Shown: one piece after another, positions 34,521 to 42,764 of the stretch
Numbering within the stretch: position 1 is the first letter of the stretch
Layout of the letters: every line of letters begins with the position of its first letter
From: Thiodiazotropha sp040506705
GTDB taxonomy: Bacteria; Pseudomonadota; Gammaproteobacteria; Chromatiales; Chromatiaceae
Length of the DNA stretch: 64,000 nt
NCBI GenBank assembly: GCA_040506705.1
Contig: JBEVWG010000038.1
Span: 1-64,000, forward strand
Direction of reading: 5' to 3'
Notes under the pieces: model-generated
The model's input: the letters and a program-made list of their open reading frames with translations, nothing else
Database searches by the model: none
Told to the model about the DNA's origin: nothing
Position numbers and translations under genes: made by a program

Positions 34521-35309
34521 ATGATTGAACTACCTCAACTTAGTAACGTTACCTCGTTGGTTAAACAAGCCGCTGTTGAAGAGATCTTGCCGAGATTTCT
34601 AAATGTCAGTGCAGAAGAGAAGGCTGACGGCAGTCTACTCACTGCGGCTGATCTTGGTTGTCAGCAATCACTCAGCCAGTCACTACAGCAATATTGGCCT
34701 GATATTCCGCTGCTGGGTGAGGAGATGACACCTGAGCGGCAGGAGTCTCTTCTCTCCAACAGTGACACCGGTCTGTGGATCCTTGATCCACTGGATGGTA
34801 CAGCTAACTTTGCTGCTGGATTCCCGCTGTTCAGTATCTCTCTGGGACTGGTCAAATCGGGACGAGTTGTACTGGGTGTAGTCTACGATCCTGTACGCGA
34901 GGAGTGTTTTTATGCTGAAGCAGGGAGAGGAGCCTGGCTAAACGGTACACCACTGCAATTGAGCAACCGGCAGCAGTCGTTAAATGATTCTATTGCATTG
35001 GTCGATTTTAAGAGATTGCAGCCTGAACTTGCTATGGCTTTGGTATCAAAGCCACCATTCCGCTCTCAAAGAAGTATTGGCTCTGTTGCCCTCGATTGGT
35101 GTTGGCTTGCAGCTGGTCGAGCGCAGATCTATCACCATGGTGGGCAGTCACTCTGGGACTACGCTGCAGGTCGATTGATTTTCAGTGAGGCTGGAGGCAG
35201 GTGCCTGATGCCTGAATCAGCGATTACACTGCTTAAGCAACCAGCATTGGCCGCTGTTTCTGAAGAATTATTACTGCTATGGAGTGAATGGTTAAGGGAT
35301 CATTCGTGA
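34521..35309 (+). CDS. Inositol-monophosphatase-family phosphatase
   Basis: About 262 residues from the ATG at 34521; the open frame could begin at a TTG at 34467 that overlaps pldA, but the family N-terminus fits the ATG. Metal-site motifs are present: GEE (66-68), DPLDGT (89-94), and WDYAAG near 220. Possible substrates include inositol phosphates, PAP (CysQ-like) or fructose bisphosphate; the sequence does not decide. PAP phosphatase would suit a sulfur bacterium, but this is guesswork. Confidence 0.88.
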   Translation: MIELPQLSNVTSLVKQAAVEEILPRFLNVSAEEKADGSLLTAADLGCQQSLSQSLQQYWPDIPLLGEEMTPERQESLLSNSDTGLWILDPLDGTANFAAGFPLFSISLGLVKSGRVVLGVVYDPVREECFYAEAGRGAWLNGTPLQLSNRQQSLNDSIALVDFKRLQPELAMALVSKPPFRSQRSIGSVALDWCWLAAGRAQIYHHGGQSLWDYAAGRLIFSEAGGRCLMPESAITLLKQPALAAVSEELLLLWSEWLRDHS

Positions 35310-35334
35310 ATCTGTAACTGGCTCACGTTTATTG

Positions 35335-36768
35335 TTACAACGCATCTGGGGTGATGGATAAAACGTGATTAGAATCATCTTCGTTGTTGGATTTTTTTGC
35401 AGCTTCTCTTTGCCGTAATTGCCACTTCAACAGCTCGTAATAGGCCCGAATGTTATCAACATAATTAACGGGTTCTTTGCCACGGGCGTAGCCTCGTTTC
35501 AAATGTTTATACCACTTCTTCAGGCTCAGTTTGGGTAAATGTTTTTTTACTTCCACCCATTTGTCTGGATCGCCATCAAGTTGCTCGGTGAGAATGCGAG
35601 CATCTTCGATATGACCAAAACCAACGTTATATCCAGCCAGAGTAAGCCATAGACGGTCAGGGTCTGGAATGCGTTCTGGCAGCCTTTTTTTGATAAATTG
35701 AAGATACTTCGCACCACCAATTATGCTTTGCTTGGGATCGAGGCGGCTCTCGATTTTCATCTGCTTTGCAGTAGCCAGAGTCAGCATCATGATACCCCTC
35801 ACACCAGTAGGGGACTTGGCCTTTGGGTTCCAGTGGGACTCCTGATAGCCAATTGCTGCCAACAGTCGCCAGTCCATGCCGGTGATTGCAGCGGCTTCTT
35901 CGAAGAATGTCAGATATTTTGGTAGTCGATTATCAAGGTGTCGGACAAAAGTACGCAGCTCGACAAAGTTTAGACGACCAATGTGACCGTAGTGACGCTC
36001 AATCAACTGGGAGAGTGTGCCATCTTCGCGGATACGGTCGAAAAATGTCTCCATGGCTTGGTACAGGCTGGCATCTTCGGCATGGGCCATTGCCCAGGCG
36101 AGGTGTTGCGGCTTGGTGAGATCGAATCCCACCTTGATATGAGGCATGAAGCGTCGTGTTACAGCGAACTCATTAGAGTCTGCAATGGTGAAATCAATTT
36201 CTTTATCCTCCACCATCTGCATCAACTCAGCACTTTCCAGATCATCATGGCTGACCCACTTCAGCACTGGATAGGTCTTCTTCAGGCGTAACAGCTCCTC
36301 TTCATGACTGCTGCCTGCCAGTATATGTAACTTCTTATCCAATAGATCTTCGATTTTACGTGGGCGGTGAGTGCCTGCTCGATAGATAACTTGCTGGGTA
36401 ATCTCCTGATATGAGGGGCCAAAACGGATTCTGGATTGTCTTTTCGGGGTAACTGTCAATCCAGCAGCTGCAAGGTGGGCATCACCATTCGACACCGTTG
36501 GCAGGAGGTCATCAAAGCGTTCGGGAATTATGAAATGGGGTTTGACACCTAACTCTTCTGCAAACAGTTGCACCAGATCATACTCAAGACCTGTCAGCCC
36601 CTCAGAGCCTTCATAGAGCGTTGTGCCGCTGTTGCGAGTAACCACTCTCAGTTCACCTGAGTCTTTGATACGCTCTACCAATGGGGGAGGGATGCTGCAA
36701 CTGCTTATCAGCATGGCCACGGCCAATAGGCAGTAAGTGGCAGGTTTGGAAAATGTAGTGAAATGCAT
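35335..36768 (-). CDS. mltF: Membrane-bound lytic murein transglycosylase F
   Basis: 477 residues: a lipoprotein-like signal (MLISSC-SIPP, C24), an ABC-type solute-binding domain (about 35-265), and a C-terminal SLT lytic transglycosylase domain (about 290-450) with catalytic E310 in AIGYQESHWNP and the following GVRGIMMLT. This two-domain layout is specific to MltF. It cleaves peptidoglycan with 1,6-anhydro products; the N-terminal domain is regulatory. A charged C-terminal tail extends about 30 residues. It converges with the phosphatase gene over a 25-bp gap. Confidence 0.96.
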   Translation of the reverse strand: MHFTTFSKPATYCLLAVAMLISSCSIPPPLVERIKDSGELRVVTRNSGTTLYEGSEGLTGLEYDLVQLFAEELGVKPHFIIPERFDDLLPTVSNGDAHLAAAGLTVTPKRQSRIRFGPSYQEITQQVIYRAGTHRPRKIEDLLDKKLHILAGSSHEEELLRLKKTYPVLKWVSHDDLESAELMQMVEDKEIDFTIADSNEFAVTRRFMPHIKVGFDLTKPQHLAWAMAHAEDASLYQAMETFFDRIREDGTLSQLIERHYGHIGRLNFVELRTFVRHLDNRLPKYLTFFEEAAAITGMDWRLLAAIGYQESHWNPKAKSPTGVRGIMMLTLATAKQMKIESRLDPKQSIIGGAKYLQFIKKRLPERIPDPDRLWLTLAGYNVGFGHIEDARILTEQLDGDPDKWVEVKKHLPKLSLKKWYKHLKRGYARGKEPVNYVDNIRAYYELLKWQLRQREAAKKSNNEDDSNHVLSITPDAL

Positions 36769-37270
36769 CTAAATCAGTAGTCGTCTATTACTTTTTGTTA
36801 TGACAATGAAATTGGAGTCAGACTCCCTTGAAGTAGAACTTATTTGTGGCATTAAAGCAAAGCGTCCATATTTTGCTTAAGTTTAGCCACTTTATCTAAG
36901 ATGTGCCCACTTCTGTTGGGGCTGGCCTCTCTTGGTAGCCTAATTTGATTGCACTGGCATTGATTTTAGGCAATTAATTGGATTTATAGTCAGCAAATAT
37001 CAATCTGGGGTGCTTCAGTGTGATGTGGTGCTGTTCTTGACAGCTATATGGTTGGCTACAAGGAGAGGTGCAGGAGCGGCCAAACGGGGCTGACTCGAAT
37101 AAGATGATGCCTTTGGAACCCGGGGTTTCTAAAGGTACGAAGTGACGCTGACACCGTAGCGTAGCGAATCAATCTCGACTATCAACAGACACCCTGGCCC
37201 AGTAGCGGGGCTCCCTTAGGGCCCAGACTACAGGCGCCATTGGTGGTTTATGCTCGCTTGAATCAACAAC
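36769..37270. other. Intergenic region upstream of mltF
   Basis: About 500 bp. Its right part (about 37190-37270) joins the solo repeat end at 37271 and contains a GGGCTCC/GGGCCC-type fold. No coding signal was recognised. Confidence 0.35.
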
Positions 37271-37305
37271 GGCTGAAGACAACATACTTAGTCGCCGGGT
37301 TAATA
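37271..37305. mobile_element. Solo end of the TA-flanked repeat family (copy C)
   Basis: Identical to the right end of copy A over about 35 bp, ending in TA at 37304-37305. No matching left end was found within 500 bp, so this is a truncated copy or one whose other end has diverged. It supplies the stop codon of the membrane-protein gene to its right. Confidence 0.8.
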
Positions 37306-38088
37306 GGTTGTTGGAACCAGAGAGCGATAAGCATGCCAGCTTGCGTGTCCAATTATGGGTAGGGCAAGAATTAACCCTATGTAGTATGTAATCAGACCAG
37401 TGCCCACGATCAGGACGATCAGAAAAGCCCACAACATCATGGCGGGCATATTCTTCAGTACCGACTTTATGCTGAAACGGATTGCTGTGAATCCATCAAC
37501 CTTGCGATCTATCAGCATAGGTACAGTAATGGCACTGATTACAAATGCGCACCAGGCGAAGAAAAAACCGACAGTGATGCTAGCTAAAGAGAAGATCATC
37601 CCTTTTTCTGAAAGGAATACATTGTTGATGAAGTTGCCTATGGGGGGGGAAATACCCTCATATAACAGAGCAAATAGTATGAAATTAGAGGCTATCCAGA
37701 GTTGAGTGATGATCAGAAAACCTGCTGTGATCATACTGATTTGGGTATGATTGCTCTTCCAGGCTTCGATTGCGTTACAGGATTTTAGCGGTTCTCCCTT
37801 TTCCAGATGAGCGCTCATTTGATATAGGCCAATGCCTAGAAATGGTGCAATGAGAAAGAATCCTGCAACAAGGAAGGGTAAGAGAAAATGGTTGCCTGTC
37901 GCAAGCAGCGCATAAGTCAGTAGCCCACTGATCAAGACGATTCCTAAACCGTAGGTGAGGCTATAACGTCCAGCATCTCGCATATCCTTCCATCCTTTGG
38001 CTAGCCATTTGAATGGTTCAGAAAACTCGATCTTATTGACAACCAGTTCATCCCATTTGGTACTACCTGTGTAGGCGGTGGTTTCCAT
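37300..38088 (-). CDS. DUF2189 integral membrane protein, 3' end abutting a repeat
   Basis: 262 residues with about six helices and the DUF2189 hallmark LALPIIGHASWHAYRSLV near the C-terminus. The function of this family is unknown; members often sit near cytochrome oxidase genes, which is not the case here. The last codon (TAT) and the stop (TAA) are made partly from the repeat end at 37271-37305, so the insertion fell just past the conserved fold and replaced the original tail. Confidence 0.85.
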   Translation of the reverse strand: METTAYTGSTKWDELVVNKIEFSEPFKWLAKGWKDMRDAGRYSLTYGLGIVLISGLLTYALLATGNHFLLPFLVAGFFLIAPFLGIGLYQMSAHLEKGEPLKSCNAIEAWKSNHTQISMITAGFLIITQLWIASNFILFALLYEGISPPIGNFINNVFLSEKGMIFSLASITVGFFFAWCAFVISAITVPMLIDRKVDGFTAIRFSIKSVLKNMPAMMLWAFLIVLIVGTGLITYYIGLILALPIIGHASWHAYRSLVPTTY

Positions 38089-38343
38089 TTTGAATCCTCC
38101 AGAAGCAGGCGCTAATATAGATCTCTAGTTGAGACCACTATAATTATTGGTGTGCTAACGCCAGATTGTTGTTTTTGTAGTGTAATTTGTCAGTTCAATT
38201 GGAATTCATTGAACTCTATTATAAAAATGGTATTTTTTTGTTTTCTCAAGTTTAGCTGCTGATTGGAGAACGTCCACTTTTTGTTGTTATTAATTAATCA
38301 ACAAAATATGTAAGGTTAAAGGTGTACCCGTTAAAGTAAAAGC
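38089..38343. other. Intergenic region
   Basis: About 255 bp, AT-rich, between two minus-strand genes. Nothing specific was seen. Confidence 0.35.
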
Positions 38344-39534
38344 TCAACTCTTACGTCGCTGTGTACCCAAACGAATCAATCTCTTTCCAAACTTATTGCT
38401 GACTTCATCAATTGTTTCGTAGAGGCGACCTTGCTTAGGGGCAGGTTCAGAATCCTGTTCGTTGAACAGGTCACCCTGATCGAGAGGGTTTGTTTCACTA
38501 TCCCACCCAGTGATGCCGAGTCCTATCAGGCGTACCGCTTGTCCGGTTCGGTGTTCGGCCAAGAAGAGTTTCCAGGCCTGTTGAAAGATCTTGTGGTCTT
38601 CTGAGGTTGGTGTTGTGAAAGCTCGGATACGGGTGTTTGTCTCAAAGTTGCTATAGCGGACTTTGAGCGTTACTTGTCTGCCTGTTCGATTCTCCTGGCG
38701 TGCGATATAGCCTACTTCCTGGGCAGCCCAATGAAGTGTCTCTCGCAGGATCTCCAGGTCGGTGATGTCCTGGTTGAAGGTGGTCTCCTTGGAGATCGAT
38801 TTTCGTGTGGCTAGGCTATGGACTTTGTCCGAAGCGATACCCCTGGCCTGTTCATAGATTCTGGTGCCAGCAAGATTGCCTAAATGGCGTCTAAGATCAA
38901 GTAGCGAGAGCTGTCTTACATCGCCTACTGTACGCAAGCCGATGCGTTGAAGTTTCGGAGCACTCTTTGATCCCAGTCCTCGAAGAGTGGTAAGAGGCAG
39001 TGGATCGAGAAAATTTGTAACACCATCTGGCAATACCACCGTGAGTCCATCGGGTTTCTGGAAATCCGAGGCAAGTTTAGCGATCAGACGGTTGGGGCCG
39101 ATACCCACTGAAGCGGTTAGTCCGACAGTTTCACAGATTAGATTCTTTGCTCTTTGAGCTATCGTCTCCGGTGTACCAATTAACCGGTCCATACCTGAGA
39201 TGTCCAGGTAAGCCTCATCCACAGAGACCTTCTCTACCACTGGCGATATGCTCTCAAGAGCTGACATGATCTGCCGTGAAACCTCGACATAGCGGGATAT
39301 GCTGGGTCGAACATAGACAGTTTCAGGGGGTAAACGACGGGCAGCTTCACTAATCGGCATTGCCGAGTGAACACCGTAGCGCCGAGCCTCGTAGGAGCAG
39401 GTTGCTACCACGCCCCGATTACCTGGTGCGGCGCCGACGACCAGCGGACGTCCCTGATATTCAGGATGATCCCGCTGTTCGATGGAGGCAAAGAAAGCGT
39501 CGAGGTCGATGTGCATGATGAGGCGATTACTCAT
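38344..39534 (-). CDS. dinB: DNA polymerase IV
   Basis: 396 residues of the Y-family. Catalytic acidic residues appear in HIDLDAFFASIEQ and SVDEAYLDISG, with the little-finger domain at about 245-350. It performs error-prone translesion synthesis. At 396 residues it is longer than E. coli DinB (351); the C-terminus carries a Gln/Pro-rich linker (NEQDSEPAPKQGRLYETIDE) that may hold the beta-clamp contact. It is probably SOS-controlled, but no LexA box was found. Confidence 0.96.
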   Translation of the reverse strand: MSNRLIMHIDLDAFFASIEQRDHPEYQGRPLVVGAAPGNRGVVATCSYEARRYGVHSAMPISEAARRLPPETVYVRPSISRYVEVSRQIMSALESISPVVEKVSVDEAYLDISGMDRLIGTPETIAQRAKNLICETVGLTASVGIGPNRLIAKLASDFQKPDGLTVVLPDGVTNFLDPLPLTTLRGLGSKSAPKLQRIGLRTVGDVRQLSLLDLRRHLGNLAGTRIYEQARGIASDKVHSLATRKSISKETTFNQDITDLEILRETLHWAAQEVGYIARQENRTGRQVTLKVRYSNFETNTRIRAFTTPTSEDHKIFQQAWKLFLAEHRTGQAVRLIGLGITGWDSETNPLDQGDLFNEQDSEPAPKQGRLYETIDEVSNKFGKRLIRLGTQRRKS

Positions 39535-39623
39535 CTGGGTAGTTTATACTATTAGCCCTTTAATAATGTTTTTCCTGTATTTATTGTTATTCAATAAAAT
39601 CTTGGAAAGGCTGCTTTTGATTT

Positions 39624-39654
39624 AGGGCCGATTCAATTAGTGTTAACAGGCCCT
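39624..39654 (+). repeat. 31-bp TA-associated palindromic repeat, copy 2
   Basis: Ends AGGGCC and GGCCCT, internal GTTAAC, flanked on both sides by TA. One base differs from the copy at 60737. It stands alone in the gap between dinB and the DUF6345 gene. Confidence 0.88.
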
Positions 39655-39844
39655 AGCTAGACTTCGAACGGATTATGGTGGGGTAGAGCTTTTTAGCAAA
39701 CAAGGCATGTTTTATAGCATGATCTTAAAAGCATGGATTGATTGTGAGAGAGCACTATTTTCACTTGCATGATTCATCAGAGCCCACTAAGGATTGGTTT
39801 TAATTTTACTTTGAGAAGTAGTAAGCCTTATCGGCAACGCCATA

Positions 39845-39880
39845 CTAAAAAACCCGACTCAGAGATCTGAATCGGGTTGG
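39845..39880 (-). terminator. Rho-independent terminator of the DUF6345 gene
   Basis: On the minus strand, a 13-bp stem with one mismatch (AACCCGATTCAGA/TCTGAGTCGGGTT) is followed by TTTTTT. It lies 30 bp past the stop of the gene at 39909-41798. Confidence 0.9.
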
Positions 39881-39908
39881 TTGTTACTATAAAAATCATT
39901 GAATCAAA

Positions 39909-41798
39909 TTAAAGGACTTTAATACTCCAATAGCCGATGATGTCGCCATCTCTGATATCCGGGCCAACTGATCCTTTGCCCCAGAAGTAGTCATTTACAT
40001 TGGACATGCCGTTATTATCCAGTACGCCCATGACGACGGGTACCACACTCGCAGGTTGGTCTGTGTCAGTTGCTTCAAACCAGGCGGTTTTTACAGTCAT
40101 GGGGTTGCTTTTCAGCATGTTGTCTGCAAACTCACCAGAGAAGCTGCTCCAGGCATAGGCATTGGTGTGAAAACCCAGTAGCAGGTGCAGGCCATCAAAC
40201 TCCTGCTTCCAACGATCAAAGCGAGACATGCCGCTCCAATCATCCTTCAGCACCTGACAAGAGAGCAGGGCGAGCCACTCCAAGTCCTTATCGCCCCAAT
40301 CACCAGTGGCATCATCATAATCGAGAGTGCCATCGTCGTGTGTGGTGTCTTCAAATGTGAAGCCGCCACCATAACCGTGTCCGACATAGAAGGTCATGTC
40401 TGTGTTGTCGATCCAGCTGCTGTCTGAACTCGCCTTGAAGTCCTGTTCCCATGCGAGGGTTCCTGACCAGCTGAAACGTTCTGCTACACCGGCAGTCTGC
40501 ATGCGATCGATAAATCCTTGCTCAAGATCACCAAACTGATTGGTTACTGCGTTCTCTGTTCCATAGTCTGTGATGCCGCCGATTGCTTCCACTGCAGGTA
40601 TCAGATTATGGAGTAGTGAAGTAATTGCCGTGTTAAAAAATTCAGCAATCTTTGAGTCTGAGGATTGAGATACCCTCGGTAGTGCAATTGTTGTCGTTGC
40701 CAGCGATTCGATACCATTGGCATCTGTAACTTTAACGGTTATGACCTCTTCGTTGACCCCTTTTCTCTGTTGTTGAGCAAAGGAGATAGCGGTACCGTTG
40801 CGGTTGATTGGCTTTGCACCATCCGCACTCCAATCTACTTGGTATGGTGGCTGGCCGCCATTGATATCAACCTTTGCATTGATGACTTCACCTTTAAGCG
40901 TTGCATCGATTGAGACATCCGCTACATAGGCCGTACTCTCTACAGCAGGTATCAGTTCATGTAAAAGATTTACGATCTCACCATCTACGACTGCTGTACC
41001 ACCACAATCATAATGAGGTTGGATGGTTTTTACAGAAGTGATATCCAAGGAAGGTGCGTAGTAGACTAACTGAGTCGTTATATTGAGTTTGTCGAGTGCG
41101 CTCTTCTGGCTACTACTCAATATCCGTTGTCGGCACTCTCTTTTTGCATCTGTGTGACTGATTACAGGTACATATTCACCCTCTTCCAAGATACGGTTGG
41201 CATAGTTGAATTGGGTTGTTCCACCATCTGCGCCGACAGTAGCAGTAATTTTTGCGCCTGGCCCGATCAGAGGTAAGCCTGCAGTGTAGAGTTGCAGGTC
41301 TACTTTTGTGTCGACCATTGCATCAGCTATTGTTTTGCCCTCTTTATCTACGGCTTCAAACTGTGTGTGGCGTATGTAGGGTTTATAGGCCTGCGGCAGT
41401 ATATCCGCCTCTTTTAAGGAGGTTTCCAACAGATGAAGAACAACATCCTCGTCTATCGGTTGGATCATGGACAAAGCATCGAAGTCAATCTGTTCAAGAA
41501 CTGTCGATTTTTTCTCCTCGTCCGCTTCACCCTGGCCCACTATACGTGTCGGAATGTATTGGTGCCGAGCAAGATCGATGTAGCCGATTTTTCCTGTGCG
41601 ATGGAAAGTTTCCAGGTCGATCAGTTCTGGGTCGACCTGTAGCGATTTTGAAAATTGATAGGCTTGAGCCTCAGAGATGCCATTGTCAATTGCATGATAT
41701 ACAGGTAGCTCTTTTGCCAACAGATGCCCTGGAACGCTCAGTGCAGTGCAGTAGAGCGCAATGCGTACCGCTTTGGTACTCTTTTTACAAATATCCAT
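39909..41798 (-). CDS. Secreted DUF6345-type protein with caspase-like His/Cys pair
   Basis: 629 residues, signal peptide to about 29. The central part has PKD/cadherin-like beta segments (about 300-375, NGGQPPYQVDWSADGAKP). Two short similar stretches (LLHELIPAVES, LLHNLIPAVEA) flank it. The C-terminal domain (about 410-629) fits DUF6345. It contains YVGHGYGGG (H474) and, 40 residues later, LLSCQVL (C514), the spacing and context of the caspase/gingipain-like catalytic dyad, so a cysteine peptidase is possible. That reading is inference. Single gene with its own terminator. Confidence 0.72.
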   Translation of the reverse strand: MDICKKSTKAVRIALYCTALSVPGHLLAKELPVYHAIDNGISEAQAYQFSKSLQVDPELIDLETFHRTGKIGYIDLARHQYIPTRIVGQGEADEEKKSTVLEQIDFDALSMIQPIDEDVVLHLLETSLKEADILPQAYKPYIRHTQFEAVDKEGKTIADAMVDTKVDLQLYTAGLPLIGPGAKITATVGADGGTTQFNYANRILEEGEYVPVISHTDAKRECRQRILSSSQKSALDKLNITTQLVYYAPSLDITSVKTIQPHYDCGGTAVVDGEIVNLLHELIPAVESTAYVADVSIDATLKGEVINAKVDINGGQPPYQVDWSADGAKPINRNGTAISFAQQQRKGVNEEVITVKVTDANGIESLATTTIALPRVSQSSDSKIAEFFNTAITSLLHNLIPAVEAIGGITDYGTENAVTNQFGDLEQGFIDRMQTAGVAERFSWSGTLAWEQDFKASSDSSWIDNTDMTFYVGHGYGGGFTFEDTTHDDGTLDYDDATGDWGDKDLEWLALLSCQVLKDDWSGMSRFDRWKQEFDGLHLLLGFHTNAYAWSSFSGEFADNMLKSNPMTVKTAWFEATDTDQPASVVPVVMGVLDNNGMSNVNDYFWGKGSVGPDIRDGDIIGYWSIKVL

Positions 41799-41841
41799 AT
41801 GATTTATCCCAATAAAGATAGATTAATGTGAGTAAAGATCC

Positions 41842-42036
41842 TTTAGCTACTTGGATTTTCCCTTGAAGAACGATCCCTGATCGAACTGGGTATTAAGCTA
41901 CCGAATCAGATACCAAGTTGGCTGTGGAATATTACCGGGATGGCTGATGATGTTTGTCACATGCTGTTGCTGGATATGCTGCTACAGAGAGGAGGTAAGC
42001 GTTTCAAAATCGGTGTGGAATATCAATATTTCTGAA
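41842..42036 (+). pseudogene. Possible gene remnant with C-terminus like an outer-membrane protein
   Basis: An open stretch with no good start codon, ending RGGKRFKIGVEYQYF and a stop, reminiscent of the last strand of an outer-membrane protein. It follows the divergent DUF6345 gene and has no upstream remainder in this window. A chance frame is equally possible. Confidence 0.25.
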
Positions 42037-42202
42037 GTAGGGTAGGGATTGAGTAACATTGTCCCTCTTAGGGGATTCTGCACAATCAGCATTGCTGTAA
42101 TTAGCAGTCAATTGAAAGATTTAACAATGATCTCAATAACACTGAAGTAAATGGTGTTAATTTGTAAATGGAAAAGATCTTTGATTCAACTTAATCAACT
42201 AT

Positions 42203-42230
42203 TATATGTCGAAGCGACATATATCTTTTT
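42203..42230 (+). terminator. Hairpin with T-run upstream of iorA
   Basis: ATATGTCG-AAG-CGACATAT stem followed by ATCTTTTTT. It has the form of a rho-independent terminator on the plus strand; whatever it ends is unclear, and it might be an attenuator for the iorAB operon. Confidence 0.5.
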
Positions 42231-42296
42231 TCCCCAGGACTCGTTTAAAACTAAAAAAATCAGTTGAGCGGGTTTCGAAGAGATGAGGAGGTTGAG

Positions 42297-42764
42297 GTGA
42301 TAAATCTGACTATTAATGGCGTCCGTCATACTCTTGATATCGATCTGCAAATGCCTTTGCTGTGGGTGATTCGAGATCATGTGGGTCTTACAGGAACCAA
42401 GTACAGCTGTGGTATAGCGCAGTGTGGTAGTTGTACAGTCTATGTGGATGGTGCAGCAGTTCGTTCCTGTATCACGCCGGTATCGGATGCGGTAGGTAAA
42501 GAGATCACCACCATCGAAGGGTTGGCTACCCCGGCAGGTGAAGCGGTACAGGCAGCATGGAAAGAGCTGGAGGTGGTGCAGTGTGGTTTTTGTCAGTCGG
42601 GGCAGATTATGTCTGCAGCATCACTGCTGCAGCGGAATCAAAAGCCCAGTGATGCCGATATTGATCAGGCAATGCAGGGCAATCTATGTAGATGTGCTAC
42701 CTATGCCCGGATTCGGGAAGCGATTAAGTTGGCTGCCGGCAAGCTCACCGGAGGTCACTCATGA
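42297..42764 (+). CDS. iorA: [2Fe-2S] subunit of a molybdenum hydroxylase (IorA-like)
   Basis: 155 residues from a GTG at 42297, with GAGGAG nine bases upstream; a longer TTG start at 42264 is unlikely. The first [2Fe-2S] site has C38, C43, C46 and C58 (YSCGIAQCGSCTVYV); the second has QCGFCQSGQ and NLCRCATY. This is the electron-transfer subunit of isoquinoline 1-oxidoreductase-type enzymes and aldehyde oxidases. It overlaps the large subunit gene by four bases. Confidence 0.93.
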   Translation: MINLTINGVRHTLDIDLQMPLLWVIRDHVGLTGTKYSCGIAQCGSCTVYVDGAAVRSCITPVSDAVGKEITTIEGLATPAGEAVQAAWKELEVVQCGFCQSGQIMSAASLLQRNQKPSDADIDQAMQGNLCRCATYARIREAIKLAAGKLTGGHS

